Below, piece after piece: positions 26,283 through 37,799 of a stretch of 64,000 bases of DNA (position 1 is its first letter; each line of letters opens with the position of its first letter). Below the pieces are notes generated by a model. It was not told the origin of the DNA. It did not search any database and worked only from the letters and a program-made list of their open reading frames with translations. Source of the stretch: Bufo bufo (taxonomy: Eukaryota > Chordata > Amphibia > Anura > Bufonidae); assembly GCF_905171765.1 (NCBI RefSeq), contig NC_053390.1, positions 308,020,984-308,084,983 on the forward strand. The letters run 5' to 3'. The translations under genes were made by a program, and so were the position numbers.

Positions 26283-26774
26283 GGGTCCATTCACACGTCC
26301 GTTTTTTCTTTCCTGATCTGTTCCGTTTTTTGCGGAACAGATCTGGACCAGATCTGGACCCATTCATTTTCAATGAGTCCTGGAAAAAATCGGACAGCAC
26401 AATGTGTGCTGTCCGTTTCCGTTGTTCCGTTCCGCATGTCCGTTTAAATATAAAACATGTCCTATTCTTTTCCGCAAAATTCGGATCCTGGTACAATACA
26501 AAGTCAATGGATCCGCAAAAAACGGAAGACATTCGGATGTCATTACGTATGTCATCCGTTTTTTGCGGATTCCGTTCCTGTAAATTACATAAAAAATTTT
26601 TTTTCAAAGAAATCCAAACAACTTTATTTGCTTATTGAAATTTATACATGTTTCCGTTTTTTGCAGATCCGCAAAAAACGGATGACATACGGAAACATTT
26701 TCAGGAACAACGGATCCGCAAAAAAACGGACCGAAAATCGGGATATAGAAAAATACTGACGTGTGAATGTAGCC
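26283..26774. mobile_element. Harbinger-like MITE
   Basis: Ends GGGTCCATTCACACGTCCGT and ACGTGTGAATGTAGCC. TAA on the left, TTA on the right. The interior is rich in TTTTTTGCGGA-type segments that recur in inverted copies. Nested in the L2 3' region. Confidence 0.8.
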
Positions 26775-26969
26775 TTATTCTGAACTGAACAACTTCTTCT
26801 AAAAGTAATCCCAACACCCAAGGCACTTGCTCATGCAGCTTGGCCTGCACAACTCCATTTAGTACATAGGTCGCTGGACCGCTTTGTAAAACAATCAACT
26901 TTACCTTTTGTGTCACCCCCATAGGCTCTTTCCAGCAGGACCCTCACTCCTAATGTTTTAGTTGTATTA

Positions 26970-27508
26970 GGATACTTTCACACTAGCGTTAAAGTTTTCC
27001 GGTATTGAGTTCCGTCCTAGGGGTTCAAATACCGGAAAAAACTGATCAGTTTTATCCGAATGCATTCTAAAAGAAGAGCAATCCGTTCATTATGCATCAG
27101 GATGTCTTCAGTTCAGTCACTCTTACGGAATTTGGCCGGAGAAAATACTACAGCATGATGCAGTATTTTCTCAGTCCAAAATTCCGGAACACTTGCCGGA
27201 ATGCTGGATCCGGCATTATTTTCCATTGAAATGCATTAATGCCAGACCAGCACCAAATGTTCCGGAAAAACGGATCCTGTTTTCCGGTCTGCGCATGCGC
27301 AGAACTTTAAAAAATAAGTAAATACCGGATCCGTTTTTCCATATGACACCAGAGACGGATCTGGTATTGCAATGCATTTGTGAGATGGATCCGCATCCGG
27401 ATCCGTCTACAAATGCTATCTGTTTGCATACGGATTTCCGGATCCGGCAGGCAGTTCTGGCGACAGAACTGCCTGCCGGAATCCAACAACGCAAGGGTGA
27501 AAGTACCC
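26970..27508. mobile_element. Harbinger-like MITE with TTA duplication
   Basis: Ends GGATACTTTCACACTAGCGTT and GGGTGAAAGTACCC, flanked by TTA at 26967-26969 and 27509-27511. The interior holds many CGGATCCG-type segments and an inverted pair, GGCAGTTCTG against CAGAACTGCC, near 27450. Closely related in ends to 39320-39845. Nested in the L2 3' region. Confidence 0.85.
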
Positions 27509-27625
27509 TTACCCTGTAATTTTGTGATGTCTTTTTATTTGTGCATGAACCCTCTGAATCGTGAAACACTGCGGAATATGGTGGCGATATATAATTAGAG
27601 ATTATTATTATTGTGCAACACAGAT

Positions 27626-28065
27626 GTCAAGCAATTCCTAAACAATGGTTATCCCACTAAATATTAGTTCAGTACTTCAAAGGATTAACACAAACTAGAT
27701 AAAAGTTGTTGAATGTGTAGTATTTCCAGTGCATTTATGGAAATAAAAGCTATTATAATGATTTTGCGATTTATGTGCTTTTTTAAACTCACTTCTGTTT
27801 TTTGAACACTACGGTAGCTACTAATAAAGATAGGAACAGTGCTCTGCACCATGTCTGGTATGTGTTTTAAATGTTTGTTCTCAGAAATCCACAGAAATGA
27901 ATGGAGCATGCTGGGAGATGTAGTTTCACCACAGCTGGAGTGCCAGAGGTTAGCCATCACTACATTGTTTGTTCGGGTATTTTGTACCTTTTTAGCATGA
28001 CTCCTGCACTATTCATGTTTATCTGATACTGCATCACTCAAGTTTTCCTTAGAGTAAATACGCTG
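27626..28065. other. Intergenic with the end of a hAT-like MITE
   Basis: Near 27890-27962 the text reads, on the minus strand, GTGATGGCTAACCTCTGGCA followed by CTCCAGCTGTGGTGAAAC and CATCTCCCAGCATGC, the appearance of a hAT-type MITE end. The opposite end was not found. No gene. Confidence 0.5.
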
Positions 28066-28515
28066 TATGAAGAAAAGTTTTGGGACACCTATACATTACG
28101 CCTATGGGACTTTTATGACATCTCATTTTAAATTCATTGGCATAAATATGGAGCTGGTCCCACCTTTGTAGCTAAAATAGCGTCTGGGGAGGCTTTCTAC
28201 AGGATTTTGAAAAGCATTTGTCATGTCAGACACTGATGTTGGATGGGAGGACCTGACTCCTAATTTACATTCTAGTTCACCCCATAGGTGTTTGATGGGT
28301 TGAGGCTTTGTGCTGACCAGTCAAGTTCTTCCACATCAAACTATGCCATTATGGAGCTTGCTTTGTGCACTGAGGTACAGTCATGCTGGAACAGAAAAAG
28401 GACTTCCCCAAACTGTTCCTACAAAGTTGGAAGCATACAATTGTCCAAAATGGCTTGATATGCTGAAGCATTAAGATGTCCCTTCACTGAAACTGAGGGT
28501 CCTAGTCCAACCTCT
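28066..28515 (-). pseudogene. Tc1-like transposase C-terminal fragment
   Basis: Read on the minus strand this matches 60375-60820 by eye: a HLNASAYQAILDNCMLPTL-type block, then EQFGEVLFLFQHDC, a HKA/SI stretch, a WKNLTGQH block and an HQTPMG stretch where the family has NPIEH. It ends in a terminal repeat containing GTCCCAAAACTTTTC. Frameshifts and stops are present. It carries the second catalytic Asp region (QHDC) but has lost the Glu block. Confidence 0.75.
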
Positions 28516-28559
28516 GAAAAACCTCATAGTATTGTAGACTGCATGGCTAGAAGCTGGCG

Positions 28560-30555
28560 TTTATAAAATATCCTAACAGTCTGCTCCAATATTCACTTGT
28601 AGTTAAGTGGCTTATTGTATTGCTTGCCAGTTAACTCGTGTGTAATGTGCATATATTTGTATTAGTAAAGCGCTTTCTTTAATCCCTAGTTGTTTTCAGC
28701 AATGCTTCATATATTTGTTACTCACGGATCCTAATACAATGAGCGCGCGTCTCCCACAGACAGACCTGGTTACATGCCAGCTTGAATATGCAGTGTCTCC
28801 TCTCGCGCTTCCCTGCGCATGCGTACTGGGATCGTCAAGACGCCAAGAGCCAGCCGGGGCTCTGCTGGACCGCAACACTGGTAGATATCAATGCACACCT
28901 TCAGCTTGGAAACCACCACCAGACGCGTTTCAGAACCTACTGTTTCTTCCTCAGTGGTACAAGAATAATAATCATTATGGACAAGATGGACGAATGGAAG
29001 TCTCTGTCTCAGGCCCAGATACAAACAACAGGGAATATAACAAACACAAAACAAGACAAGATTTATCTGAAAGTAGAAAACTGGCAACTCCAGAAGCACC
29101 ACAGAGTACAACTGACCAGCTAGTTAGAAGGCAGGAAGAAAATCTATAAACCGTACCTCAAAGAGTGAGAAGCGGCTACTTATGGGAAAGGCAAATCACC
29201 AACAAGCAATGCCTGAAGCAAGGATTGTGGCATTCACCAAAACACAGACACAATAAGATCCACAGTGAACTTGTCAATTTAACCCACGAGTTGCCAGTCT
29301 CTCCGCTCTCCTGGTACCTGCCACGGGAATGTCCATGACAGTGTAATACCAAGCGATCAAAAAGTCATACGCACCCCAAAATCATACCAAACTGTCATCT
29401 CATCCCGCAAAAAATGAGACACTACCTAAGACAATCGCCCAAAAAATATAAAAAAATATGGCCTCAGAATATGGATACATGAAAACATGATTTTTTTGGT
29501 TTTGAAAAATGCTGTTATTGTGTAACTGCCACCTTATCCCGTAGTTTCTAAAATAGGGTCACTTTTTTGGAGTTTCTACTCTAGGGGTGCATCAGGGGGT
29601 CTTCAAATGTGACATGGCAGCTTAAAATTCCAGTGAAATATGCCTTCCAAAAACCATATGGCGTTCCTTTCCTTCTGCGCCCTGCCGTGTGCCCGTACAG
29701 CAGTTTACGACCACATATGGGGTGTTTCTGTAAACTACAGAATCAGGGCAATAAAATATGTTAGCGGGAAAAAATAGATTAAAATGGAAAATCTGCCAAA
29801 AAGTTAAATTCTGAAATTTCATCTCCATTTTCCATTAATTCTTGAGGAACACCTAAAGGGTTAAGAAAGTTTGTAAAATCTGTTTTGAATACCTTGAGGG
29901 ATGTAGTTTCTAAAATTGGGCCATTTATGGGTGGTTTCTATTATGTAAGCCTCACAAAGTGACTTCAGACCTGAACTGGTCCTTAAAAAGTGGGTTTTTG
30001 AAATTTTGCTGATTTTTTGCAGAATTTTAGAGATTTGCTTCTAAATTTTTAAGCCTTCTAACGTCCCCAAAAAATAAAATGGCATTCAGAAAATGATCCA
30101 AACATGAAGTAGACATATGGGGAATGTAAAGTAATAATTATTTTTGGAGTTATTACTATCTATTCTAAAAGTAGAAAAATGTAAATTTGTAAATTTGCTA
30201 AATTTTTTTTTCTTTTTATAAATTTGATATTTTTCTTATGAATAAAAATTAAACATTTTTACTCAATTTTACCACTGTCATGAAGTACAATATGTGACAA
30301 AAAAAAAAAACAATCTCAGAATGGCCTGGATAAGTAAAAGCATTTTAAAGTTATTACCACATAAAGTGACATGTCAGATTTGTAAAAAAAAATGGCCTGG
30401 GCAGGAAGGTGAAAACTGGGGGGTAGAAAGGGTTAAAGAAAGAGCTTTATTAATATAATATATGCGCATTACACATGAGTTAACTGGCAATCAATACAAT
30501 AAGCCACTCAACTACAAGGGAATATTGGAGCAGACTGTTAGGATGTTTTATAAGT
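28560..30555. mobile_element. 2-kb element bounded by about 120-bp inverted repeats
   Basis: 28560-28681 (TTATAAAATATCCTAACAGT onward) is the inverted copy of 30434-30555, which ends ACTGTTAGGATGTTTTATAA. Each arm is about 120 bp with a handful of mismatches. The interior holds an ACGCGTTTCAGAACC segment at 28923 and the dispersed repeat at 29350-30430, which is also found inverted at 22680-23260. I see no transposase; open frames at 28715-29149 do not resemble known proteins. Superfamily not assigned. Confidence 0.7.
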
Positions 30556-31278
30556 TCGTTACCAATTAAGAGAACCTTGCAATTCAGTTAACACTAAAGA
30601 GAGATACAATTGCCAAATATCAACTGAAACTACTAACTGCACGCCAAAGTGAAGACAAGGAAACCGTGTTTTTAAATTTTTTATACATAGGAATTTTTTA
30701 GATGAACATTATATATGTGAGAGCTCCGCCTTTAAAGGGACCGTGATCATATAATAGGGTGTATGAATTGTGGTGGAGGTTTTTTTTTATTTATATTTAT
30801 GTATTGTTTTCTAGTGTGTTGTATTATATACATGAATTAGTAAAGTTATATGCAAATTACTGTGAGCCATTTTTTTGAATTTTTTTTGTGTCTACTTATA
30901 TGAGTGTTGGTCAGTGGGCTGGGCTCCAGTTCAACTGGTGAGCATCCTCTATTCTATTGTTAGTTATTCTAAATATGACATGTCATGATTTCATCTTGTT
31001 TCATATGGCAAACCTCCAGGGTGAAATTACAGGCATGCTACCTTCCTAAAATCATGATACACATTTTAAAGAGGTTACACCCCTTAGGAAAATAGGTAGA
31101 GAATATGTCAGATGGTCTTTACAACTGCACTTATTCAAAACTCATTGAGAAACTGGAGTGGCAACAACCTTGCCGTATTATAATTGTGCAGTTTGCACAA
31201 ACCCTATGAAATCCAAGCAGAAACTAGTATTCTTAGTAGGATTCCTACGGCTTGCACTTCTGTGGCAGCCATGTTTCG
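30556..31278. other. Intergenic AT-rich, no gene seen
   Basis: No recognisable protein, RNA gene or complete element. Confidence 0.5.
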
Positions 31279-31905
31279 GTGACAGATAGCAGCTAGTTGT
31301 TTCTCCTTCCTGTTCCCTTTTAGGTGTTGCACATTAATAGCACTCAGCACAAATAACCTCAGCACTCACAGTACATCTGTAAATTAGAATTACTATTAAT
31401 ATTTTATTGTATGAATACTTTAATACCAAAGTCTTCCTCCGGTAGACATGCTTGTCCACTGTCAGGTCTATGCTGCCTAGAATGCTAAAGTTAACGCCTA
31501 TCCTCCCAGCTATTCCACAAGCGATCTGATACAGTGTGATACATGTAGCTAAGTTTGCTCTTCCCCTCATTGGATACCTATGGCACACAGAGGTAACAGT
31601 TGTATTAATACAGGTCATATGTGGGGTCTGCTCTTCTGAATTTAGATGCCCGCTGGAATGGAGATAGACATTAAATAGTGACAGATAGCAGCTAGTTGTT
31701 TCTCCTTCCGTTTCCCGTTTAGGTGTTGCACATTAATAGCACTCAGAACAAATAATCTCAGCGCTCACATTACTTCTGTAAATTAGCATTATTATTAATA
31801 TTTTATTGTATAAATACTTTAATACCAAAGTCTTCAACACAGTATATGTGTGGGATCTGCTCTCCTGAATTTAGATGCCCACCGGGTAGAGATGGGTATA
31901 AAATA
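31279..31905. repeat. Direct duplication of about 398 bp spacing, with a third partial copy at 34197-34296
   Basis: GTGACAGATAGCAGCTAGTTG begins at 31279 and again at 31677, with similarity for about 170 bp. A second shared block, GAATTTAGATGCCC, lies near 31640 and 31870. TTTTATTGTATGAATA...AATGCTAA recurs at 34197-34296, on the far side of the Tc1-like insertion at 31977-34044. The transposon therefore landed in a pre-existing tandem repeat. Confidence 0.8.
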
Positions 31906-32031
31906 GAGTAGGGTCCCGCCTAGATTGAGGTCACCTTGCGGTGGTGGGTGGGCCCACATATTTTTTGAACAAAATACACTGCTCAAAAAAATAAAGGGAA
32001 CACAAAAATAACACATCCTAGATCTGAGTTA

Positions 32032-32531
32032 GGCTACTCTCACACTATCGTTCGGAGCGGGTCCGTCTGATGTTTCATCAGACGGATCCGCTTCTATAAT
32101 GCAGACGTTTGCATCCGTTCAGAACGGATCCGTCTGCATTATAACTTCGAAAAATTTCTAAGTGTGAAAGTAGCCTGAGCGGATCTGTCCAGACTTTACA
32201 TTGAAAGTCAATGGGGGCGGATCCGTTTGAAGATTGAGCCATATAGTGTCATCTTCAAACGGATCCGTCCCCATTGACTTACATTGTAAGTCTGGACGGA
32301 TCCGCTCGCCTCCTCACGGCCAGGCGGCGGACACCCGAACGCTGCAAGCAGCGTTCAGGTGTCCGCTCACTGAGCGGAGCGGAGGCTGAACGCTGGCAGA
32401 CGGATGCATTCTCAGTGGATCCGTGTCCACTGAGAATGCATTAGGGCCGGACGGCTGCATTCAGGGCCGCTTGTGAGCCCCTTCAAATGGAGCTCACGAG
32501 CGGACACCTGAACGCAGGTGTGAAAGTAGCC
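32032..32531. mobile_element. Harbinger-like MITE nested in the Tc1-like transposon
   Basis: Ends GGCTACTCTCACACTATCG and GTGTGAAAGTAGCC; TTA on the left, TAA on the right. The interior is built of ACGGATCCG-type segments and an inverted pair around 32345 (CGAACGCTGC against GCAGCGTTCA). Same family as 46389-46959. Confidence 0.85.
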
Positions 32532-32731
32532 TAAAATATTCTTCTGAAATACTTTGTTCTTTACATAGTTGAATGTGCTGACAACAAAATCACACAAAAA
32601 TAAAAAAATGGAAATCACATTTTTCAACCCATGGAGGTCTGGATTTGGAGTCACACTTAAAATTAAAGTGGAAAAACACACTACAGGCTGATCCAACTTT
32701 GATGTAATGTCCTTACAAGTCAAAATGAGGC

Positions 32732-33805
32732 TCAGTAGTGTGTGTGGCCTCCACGTGCCTGTATGACCTCCCTACAACGCCTGTGCATGCTCCTGATGAG
32801 GTGGTGGACGGTCTCCTGAGGGATCTCCTCCCAGACCTGGACTAACGCATCTGCCAACTCCTGGACAGTCTGTGGTGCAACGTGACGTTGGTGAATAGAG
32901 CGAGACATGATGTCCCAGATGTGCTCAATTGGATTCAGGTCTGGGGAACGGGCGGGCCAGTCCATAGCATCAATGCCTTTGTCTTGCAGGAACTGCTGAC
33001 ACACTCCAGCCACATGAGGTCTAGCATTGTCTTGCATTAGGAGGAACCCAGGGCCAACCGCACCAGCATATGGTCTCACAAGGGGTCTGAGGATCTCATC
33101 TCAGTACCTAATGGCAGTCAGGCTACCTCTGGCGAGCACATGGAGGGCTGTGCGGCCCTCCAAAGAAATGCCACCCCACACCATTACTGACCCAATGCCA
33201 AACCGGTCATGCTGGAGGATGTTGCAGGCAGCAGAACGTTCTCCACGGCGTCTCCAGACTCTGTCACATGTGCTCAGTGTGAACCTGCTTTCATCTGTGA
33301 AGAGCACTGGGCGCCAGTGGCGAATTTGCCAATCTTGGTGTTCTCAGGCAAATGCCAAACGTCCTGCACGGTGTTGGGCTGTAAGCACAACCCCCACCTG
33401 TGGACGTCGGGCCCTCATATCACCCTCATGGAGTCTGTTTCTGACCGTTTGAGCAGACACATGCACATTTGTGGTCTGCTGGAGGTCATTTTGCAGGGCT
33501 TTGGCAGTGCTCCTCCTGTTCCTCCTTGCACAAAGGCGGAGGTAGCGGTCCTGCTGCTGGGTTGTTGCCCTCCTACGGCCTCCTCCACGTCTCCTGATGT
33601 ACTGGCCTGTCTCCTGGTAGCGCCTCCATGCTCTGGACACTACGCTGACAGACACAGCAAACCTTCTTGCCACAGCTCGCATTGAGGTGCCATCCTGGAT
33701 AAGCTGCACTACCTGAGCCACTTGTGTGGGTTGTAGACTCCGTCTCATGCTACCACTAGAGTGAAAGCACCGCCAGCATTCAAAAGTGACCAAAACATCA
33801 GCCAA
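32732..33805 (-). pseudogene. Tc1-like DD34E transposase, broken only by two in-frame stops
   Basis: One continuous frame of about 358 codons encodes a cut-and-paste transposase. An N-terminal helix-turn-helix pair (about residues 20-110) contains [20 protein letters not shown] and [20 protein letters not shown]. The catalytic acidic residues are visible in FTDESRF, LMQDNARPH and NPIEHIW, with 34 residues between the second Asp and the Glu. The C-terminus contains VIQARGGHTHY. Two TGA codons interrupt it, one between 33344 and 33307 and one between 33101 and 33079, with no frameshift. Both sit where CpG decay of CGA would give TGA. Length and spacing match the Tc1 family. Probably inactive but young. 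Confidence 0.92.
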
Positions 33806-34046
33806 GAAGCATAGGAACTGAGAAGTGGTCTGTGGTCACCACCTGCAGAACCACTCCTTTATTGGGGGTGTCTTGCTAATTGCCTATAATTTCCACCTGT
33901 TGTCTATCTCATTTGCACACAGCATGTGAAATTGATTGTCACTCAGTGTTGCTTCCTAAGTGGACAGTTTGATTTCACAGAAGTGTGATTGACTTGGAGT
34001 TACATTGTGTTGTTTAAGTGTTCCCTTTATTTTTTTGAGCAGTGTA

Positions 34047-35817
34047 TATTTACTAAGAACCTCATATTTATCATATCAAATGTGGTATTAGTTTATATAT
34101 AGATTTTGCACTTAGTGCCTTGAGAGCGCTGTTATGTTCTGTGTTTTTCTCTTTAATTTTGGCCATGTGCAGGATACGTTTATCATTTTTGTGTTTGGTT
34201 TTATTGTATGAATATTTTAATCCCAAAGTCTTTATCCAGTAGCATGGACATTGCTTGTCCACTGCCAGATATATGCTGCCTAAAATGCTAATGTTAAAAG
34301 AACCATTGCTAGTGAGGGTGGGAAATCTCTAGCAATACACTACTGTATACTTCCCATTCAGAAATCCCCTATCCACAGGATATGGGGGGTGTTTGATCAA
34401 TAGGGGTCCAACTGCTGTGGCCCCCGCAAATCCCAACAGGTGCCTGTGCTCCCCATTTAAATGAAGCGGCAGACACATATGCACGTCCACTGCTCCATTC
34501 AATTCTATGGGACCGCCGTAGATACCGGAAAACAAGCTCTTGGCTACTTCCAGCACCCCCATAGAACTGAATGAAGTGGCAGCGCACATGCATGACTGCT
34601 GGACCATTCAAGCAGGAGAGAACATTCCCCCCTTCTCATGATCAGAGGGGGACCACAATGGTCAGACCCTTCTAATCATTTATCCCCTATCCTGTGAAAA
34701 TGTAGTAAAATATGCCTTGTCCTGTAGGACTCCCACCAATCCTGAGACTGTAACACACCAGTGGTGCATCTCCTTCTAAGTTTAAACTTATTAGGTAGGC
34801 TGGAGAAATTACCATTATTTAACATGTATGGCCATGTTCAGGTTGGTTTGACATACAGTTGTATGAATTCTTCAGTTTTTCATGCATTTCTTTGAGCCAA
34901 AGCAGGCAGGCCCCACTGATCTGATACTGGTGGCTTATCCTGAGGATAGGCCATCAACATGGCGGATTGGCCATAGACCCTACAGAGAAATTTCCCGGTG
35001 GGCAAATGCCCAGGGGGCTACTTAATGTTTCCACTTGGCCGTCATCAAGGTACATACGGATCTGATGATCTCAGGATTAATTAATGTAGGAGCATCAGGC
35101 CAGTGGCCTCAGGTGCCCTCCTGAATTAAATTTTATTGCCTTCCTCAGGACGATGATACAACTTCATACTATGGGGCAGGCGGCAGTATTTTAGGCTTCA
35201 CTGTGGTATTTTGTCCTGCACTACAGTATCATGGCCCCGCCTACTTTTGTTGTCCTGCCTTCTATTAATTTGGACCCTCCAACAACATTAGGCCATCAAT
35301 ATCAAAATCCTGGTATATCTATTTAAATGTATACTCTAGTTTTTTTTATATATATATTCACTTTATATTTAATAGAGCACTAGGCATTTTTAGAATACAC
35401 AGTACATAAGCTAAAATCGCCTTCAGCTGCCAAGCGCACATTTCAACAAGTTATCTAGTTTCATAGGTACAAATCTGCTGACAGATGCCCTTTAATTTCT
35501 CTTAGGTGACTTAAACATGCAATCATTAGATTGCTTGTCTCAGACTGCAATGAATTACCATTGCAGCCTATGGGACATTCAATACATTTCTATGGAACCC
35601 TGACAAATCTAACAGAGCAGACACTAACATAAAATACACTAGTCTTACCCCCACCTGTCTTTTCATTTTTGCAAAAAAAAATAATTATAAAATAAGATGA
35701 AGACAGGTGGGAGTAAAAGACTAGTGAATTTTTATCTAGATTAAGAGACTGATATGATGATATGAAAAGCTCTGTAGCTAAAATCTGGCTGACAATCTCT
35801 TTAAAAGCACTCCTTTA
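34047..35817. other. Intergenic; contains MITE-like segments, no gene
   Basis: 34367-34700 has inverted ends of the CCCTATCCACAGGATA against TATCCCCTATCCTGTGAA kind. 34920-35050 contains TCTGATACTGGTGGCTTATCC and a TTTCCCGGTGGGCAAATGCC stretch related to the insert in the SINE at 55362-55615. The remainder is AT-rich and unassigned. Confidence 0.5.
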
Positions 35818-36120
35818 GGCCTCCTGCAGCCCGAAAAATGCGGGCCGCAATGCACGAACACTGTCCGTGGGGCAGCCGCAGCGGATCGCGGACCCATTCA
35901 CCTTAATGGGTCCGCGATCCGGCCGTTCCGCAAAAAGATAGAACATGTCCTATCTTTTTGTGGAACAGAAGTACAGGACGGAAGCACTCCGTAGTGCTCC
36001 CGTAGGGTTCCGTTCCGCACCTCCGGATTAGCGGACCCATTGCAGCGAATGGGTCTGCATCCGTGATGCAGAATGCCCACGGAACAGCACCCATGCATTG
36101 CTGATTCGTTCCTGTGAGGA
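35818..36120. mobile_element. Harbinger-like MITE, left end clear, right end eroded
   Basis: GGCCTCCTGCAGCCCGAAAA follows a TTA. The interior has inverted GCGGATCGCGGACCCATTC against AATGGGTCCGCGATCC, and GCGGACCCATTGCAGC. The expected right end is not preserved, so the end coordinate is approximate. Confidence 0.6.
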
Positions 36121-36389
36121 TTAGAAAGGACACATTTTTCCTTCGCTCTGATGGAACTATTGCCAACCCAGGTGCCTGCTATGGGATATCTGCAAATGAG
36201 GTGCTGCTGGGTACATGTGAAAAGATGAGAAACACAGCCTTTCAGTAGAACAGCGAGCCAATGTCCACACATGATGGAAATACTGCAGATTTTCTGCAGC
36301 ACTTGGCGACTCGCTGAAATGCTTCCGACTGGATGCAGATTTCACTCTGCGATGAACACTAGTAGTATAAATAGACATGCTGCAGATTT

Positions 36390-36680
36390 ATTCTCCGGGC
36401 TTTTAATATTGATGACCGATCCTCAGGGTCCAACACCCCCGCCGATCAGCTGTATGAGGAGACGGCGTGTGCACGTGCAGTCTCCCTTCCTGATGCTGCT
36501 ATGTCTATGTCAAAGCAGCAGCGAGCAGAAAGAGAGAAGGGAGATGGCACGTGCATACTCCGTCTCCTCCTACAGCTGATCGGTGGGGGTGCCGGGTGTC
36601 AGACCCCCGCCGATCTGATATTGATGTCCTATCCTGAGGCTAGGTCATCAATATTAAAAGCCCAGAGAACCCCTTTAAGT
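36390..36680. mobile_element. Palindromic MITE of the AAAGGGGTTCTC / CATCAATATT type
   Basis: GGGCTTTTAATATTGATGACC on the left is the inverse of GGTCATCAATATTAAAAGCC on the right, which continues CAGAGAACCCCTTTAA. The interior has GCCGATCAGCTG against CAGCTGATCGG. Same broad family as 51074-51232 and 51413-51768. Confidence 0.75.
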
Positions 36681-37649
36681 TTCTGCTGCCGGTCTTTTCG
36701 GCCATGTGGAAGAGAATTGCTTAGAACTCATCCCCTTTGCTGGTACCGCACAACTCTGCAGATTTGCTACCCGAAAATGCGCAATGGCAAATCTGCAGCA
36801 TTTCAGTCCCGGGTGGACGTTCCCCTAAGTAGGAAGTCACTTAGTAAGTTAACAATAAGGAAACAGTTGTGGCTAAGGAATCTTTAATGCATGGATAATA
36901 TTTATTTGCTCCAATTTTCTTAGTAATAGTGTTCTGCAAGGGGGGGAGCCACTGTTCCTTCGTGTTAGAATGACATAGGTGGGAGCTTCGTCCCCTCAGC
37001 TGAAGACACCGATATTTAGACCCAAGGGGGACAGTTTGAAGGGGTGACGGCATACAGATGAGTACATTTAGATTCTAATATAACGAATCATCACAAGTGA
37101 AGCAGCAATACAAACCTGCATGACGCACCGATCTGCTAGTCTGCTGAGGGGCTCACAATCAAACACAATTATGGACCATCTTTCTTTTTTTTTCCCCAGA
37201 GGCTGGTGTAGTTCTAAGGACAATGGTGAACCACCCACTTTATGACCCTAACACGGCAGAAGAAAGTATCTGCTGCAGAGGAAGAAGCTCCCACAAGTTC
37301 CATGACCAGCAGCAAGAAGAAGCAATAAATACCTGCACTGCTCACAGACACAAATGCATACAGAGCAATACAGTTGGCTGTTCCATACACAGAGCATCAC
37401 AAGCGCCACAGACACGTACGAGCATGGCTTCCACACAAATCTACTTCACATGCACTGAAAAATATATATATATATATACGGCTGCAGACATGCCTACATG
37501 CATGGCGATACTACGCATTCTCTGACATACCCAACGTACATAAACTGGGAGACATTCAGCTCCACACACACACACACACACATACAGACGGTTGCGCATG
37601 GATAAGCACACTGCTTGCAATGGACATTTAGTGTCTGTTGCTTTGGGGG
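36681..37649 (-). other. Presumed BCL2L2 3' UTR and downstream sequence
   Basis: Lies directly after the BCL2L2 stop codon on the minus strand. It contains a TA microsatellite (about 37462-37480) and a CA microsatellite (about 37563-37582). A minus-strand AATAAA (plus-strand TTTATT at 36901-36906) is a candidate polyadenylation signal, which would give a 3' UTR of about 0.75 kb. No other gene is seen. Confidence 0.5.
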
Positions 37650-37799
37650 TCACTTGCTAGCAAACAGAGCTCCCACGGTCATAAGAGCCCCGAGAGCCAC
37701 GGCCCCAGTCAGTACAGTCTTCAGCGAAGCCCAGTTTCCTTCACGTTGCCTCCGTGCTTCTTCTATAGCCCCATCTCCATAGAGAGCCAGGAAGCCGTT
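37650..37799 (-). CDS. BCL2L2: Bcl-w (BCL2L2), coding exon 2
   Basis: Encodes the last 49 residues and the stop of Bcl-w (residues 140-188). It completes the BH2 region (NGFLALYGDGAIEEARR), then gives REGNWASLKTVLTGAVALGA and the end of the hydrophobic C-terminal tail that anchors the protein in the mitochondrial outer membrane, ending FASK. The acceptor is TTCTTCCTTAG, and the exon joins exon 1 in phase 0 across an intron of only 78 bp (37800-37877). The C-terminus closely follows vertebrate Bcl-w. Confidence 0.95.
   Translation of the reverse strand, partial: NGFLALYGDGAIEEARRQREGNWASLKTVLTGAVALGALMTVGALFASK

Larger units (their letters stand above)
25140..27625 (+). pseudogene. L2-type LINE 3' end (reverse transcriptase C-terminus), interrupted by three MITEs
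   Basis: The frame at 25211-25786 translates to a protein typical of the region downstream of the reverse transcriptase catalytic core in L2/CR1-clade LINEs. Recognisable blocks are LGAMFDSDVSFVHHIQSIA, SRFGYCNSLL, LQSVLNAAAMF, SLHWLPVHLRIQFKLL and THKALHSAAPPY. The non-coding 3' part follows in pieces at 25787-25886, 26194-26282, 26775-26969 and 27509-27625, separated by three MITEs. It closes with CACTGCGGAATATGGTGGCG, ATATATAA and an ATTATTATT tail, as in L2 3' ends. The 5' part is absent, the usual result of incomplete reverse transcription. Confidence 0.85.
31977..34044 (-). mobile_element. Nearly complete Tc1-like (DD34E) transposon with a nested MITE
   Basis: Terminal inverted repeats start CACTGCTCAAAAAAATAAAG and end CTTTATTTTTTTGAGCAGTG, each flanked by TA (31975-31976 and 34045-34046), the Tc1 target. 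Without the nested 500-bp MITE the element is about 1.57 kb, the usual Tc1 length. The transposase frame is described separately. Confidence 0.93.

Noticed and set aside
33027..33685. Plus-strand frames of 141 and 158 codons
   Set aside because: They lie antisense to the Tc1-like transposase, which explains the open frames.
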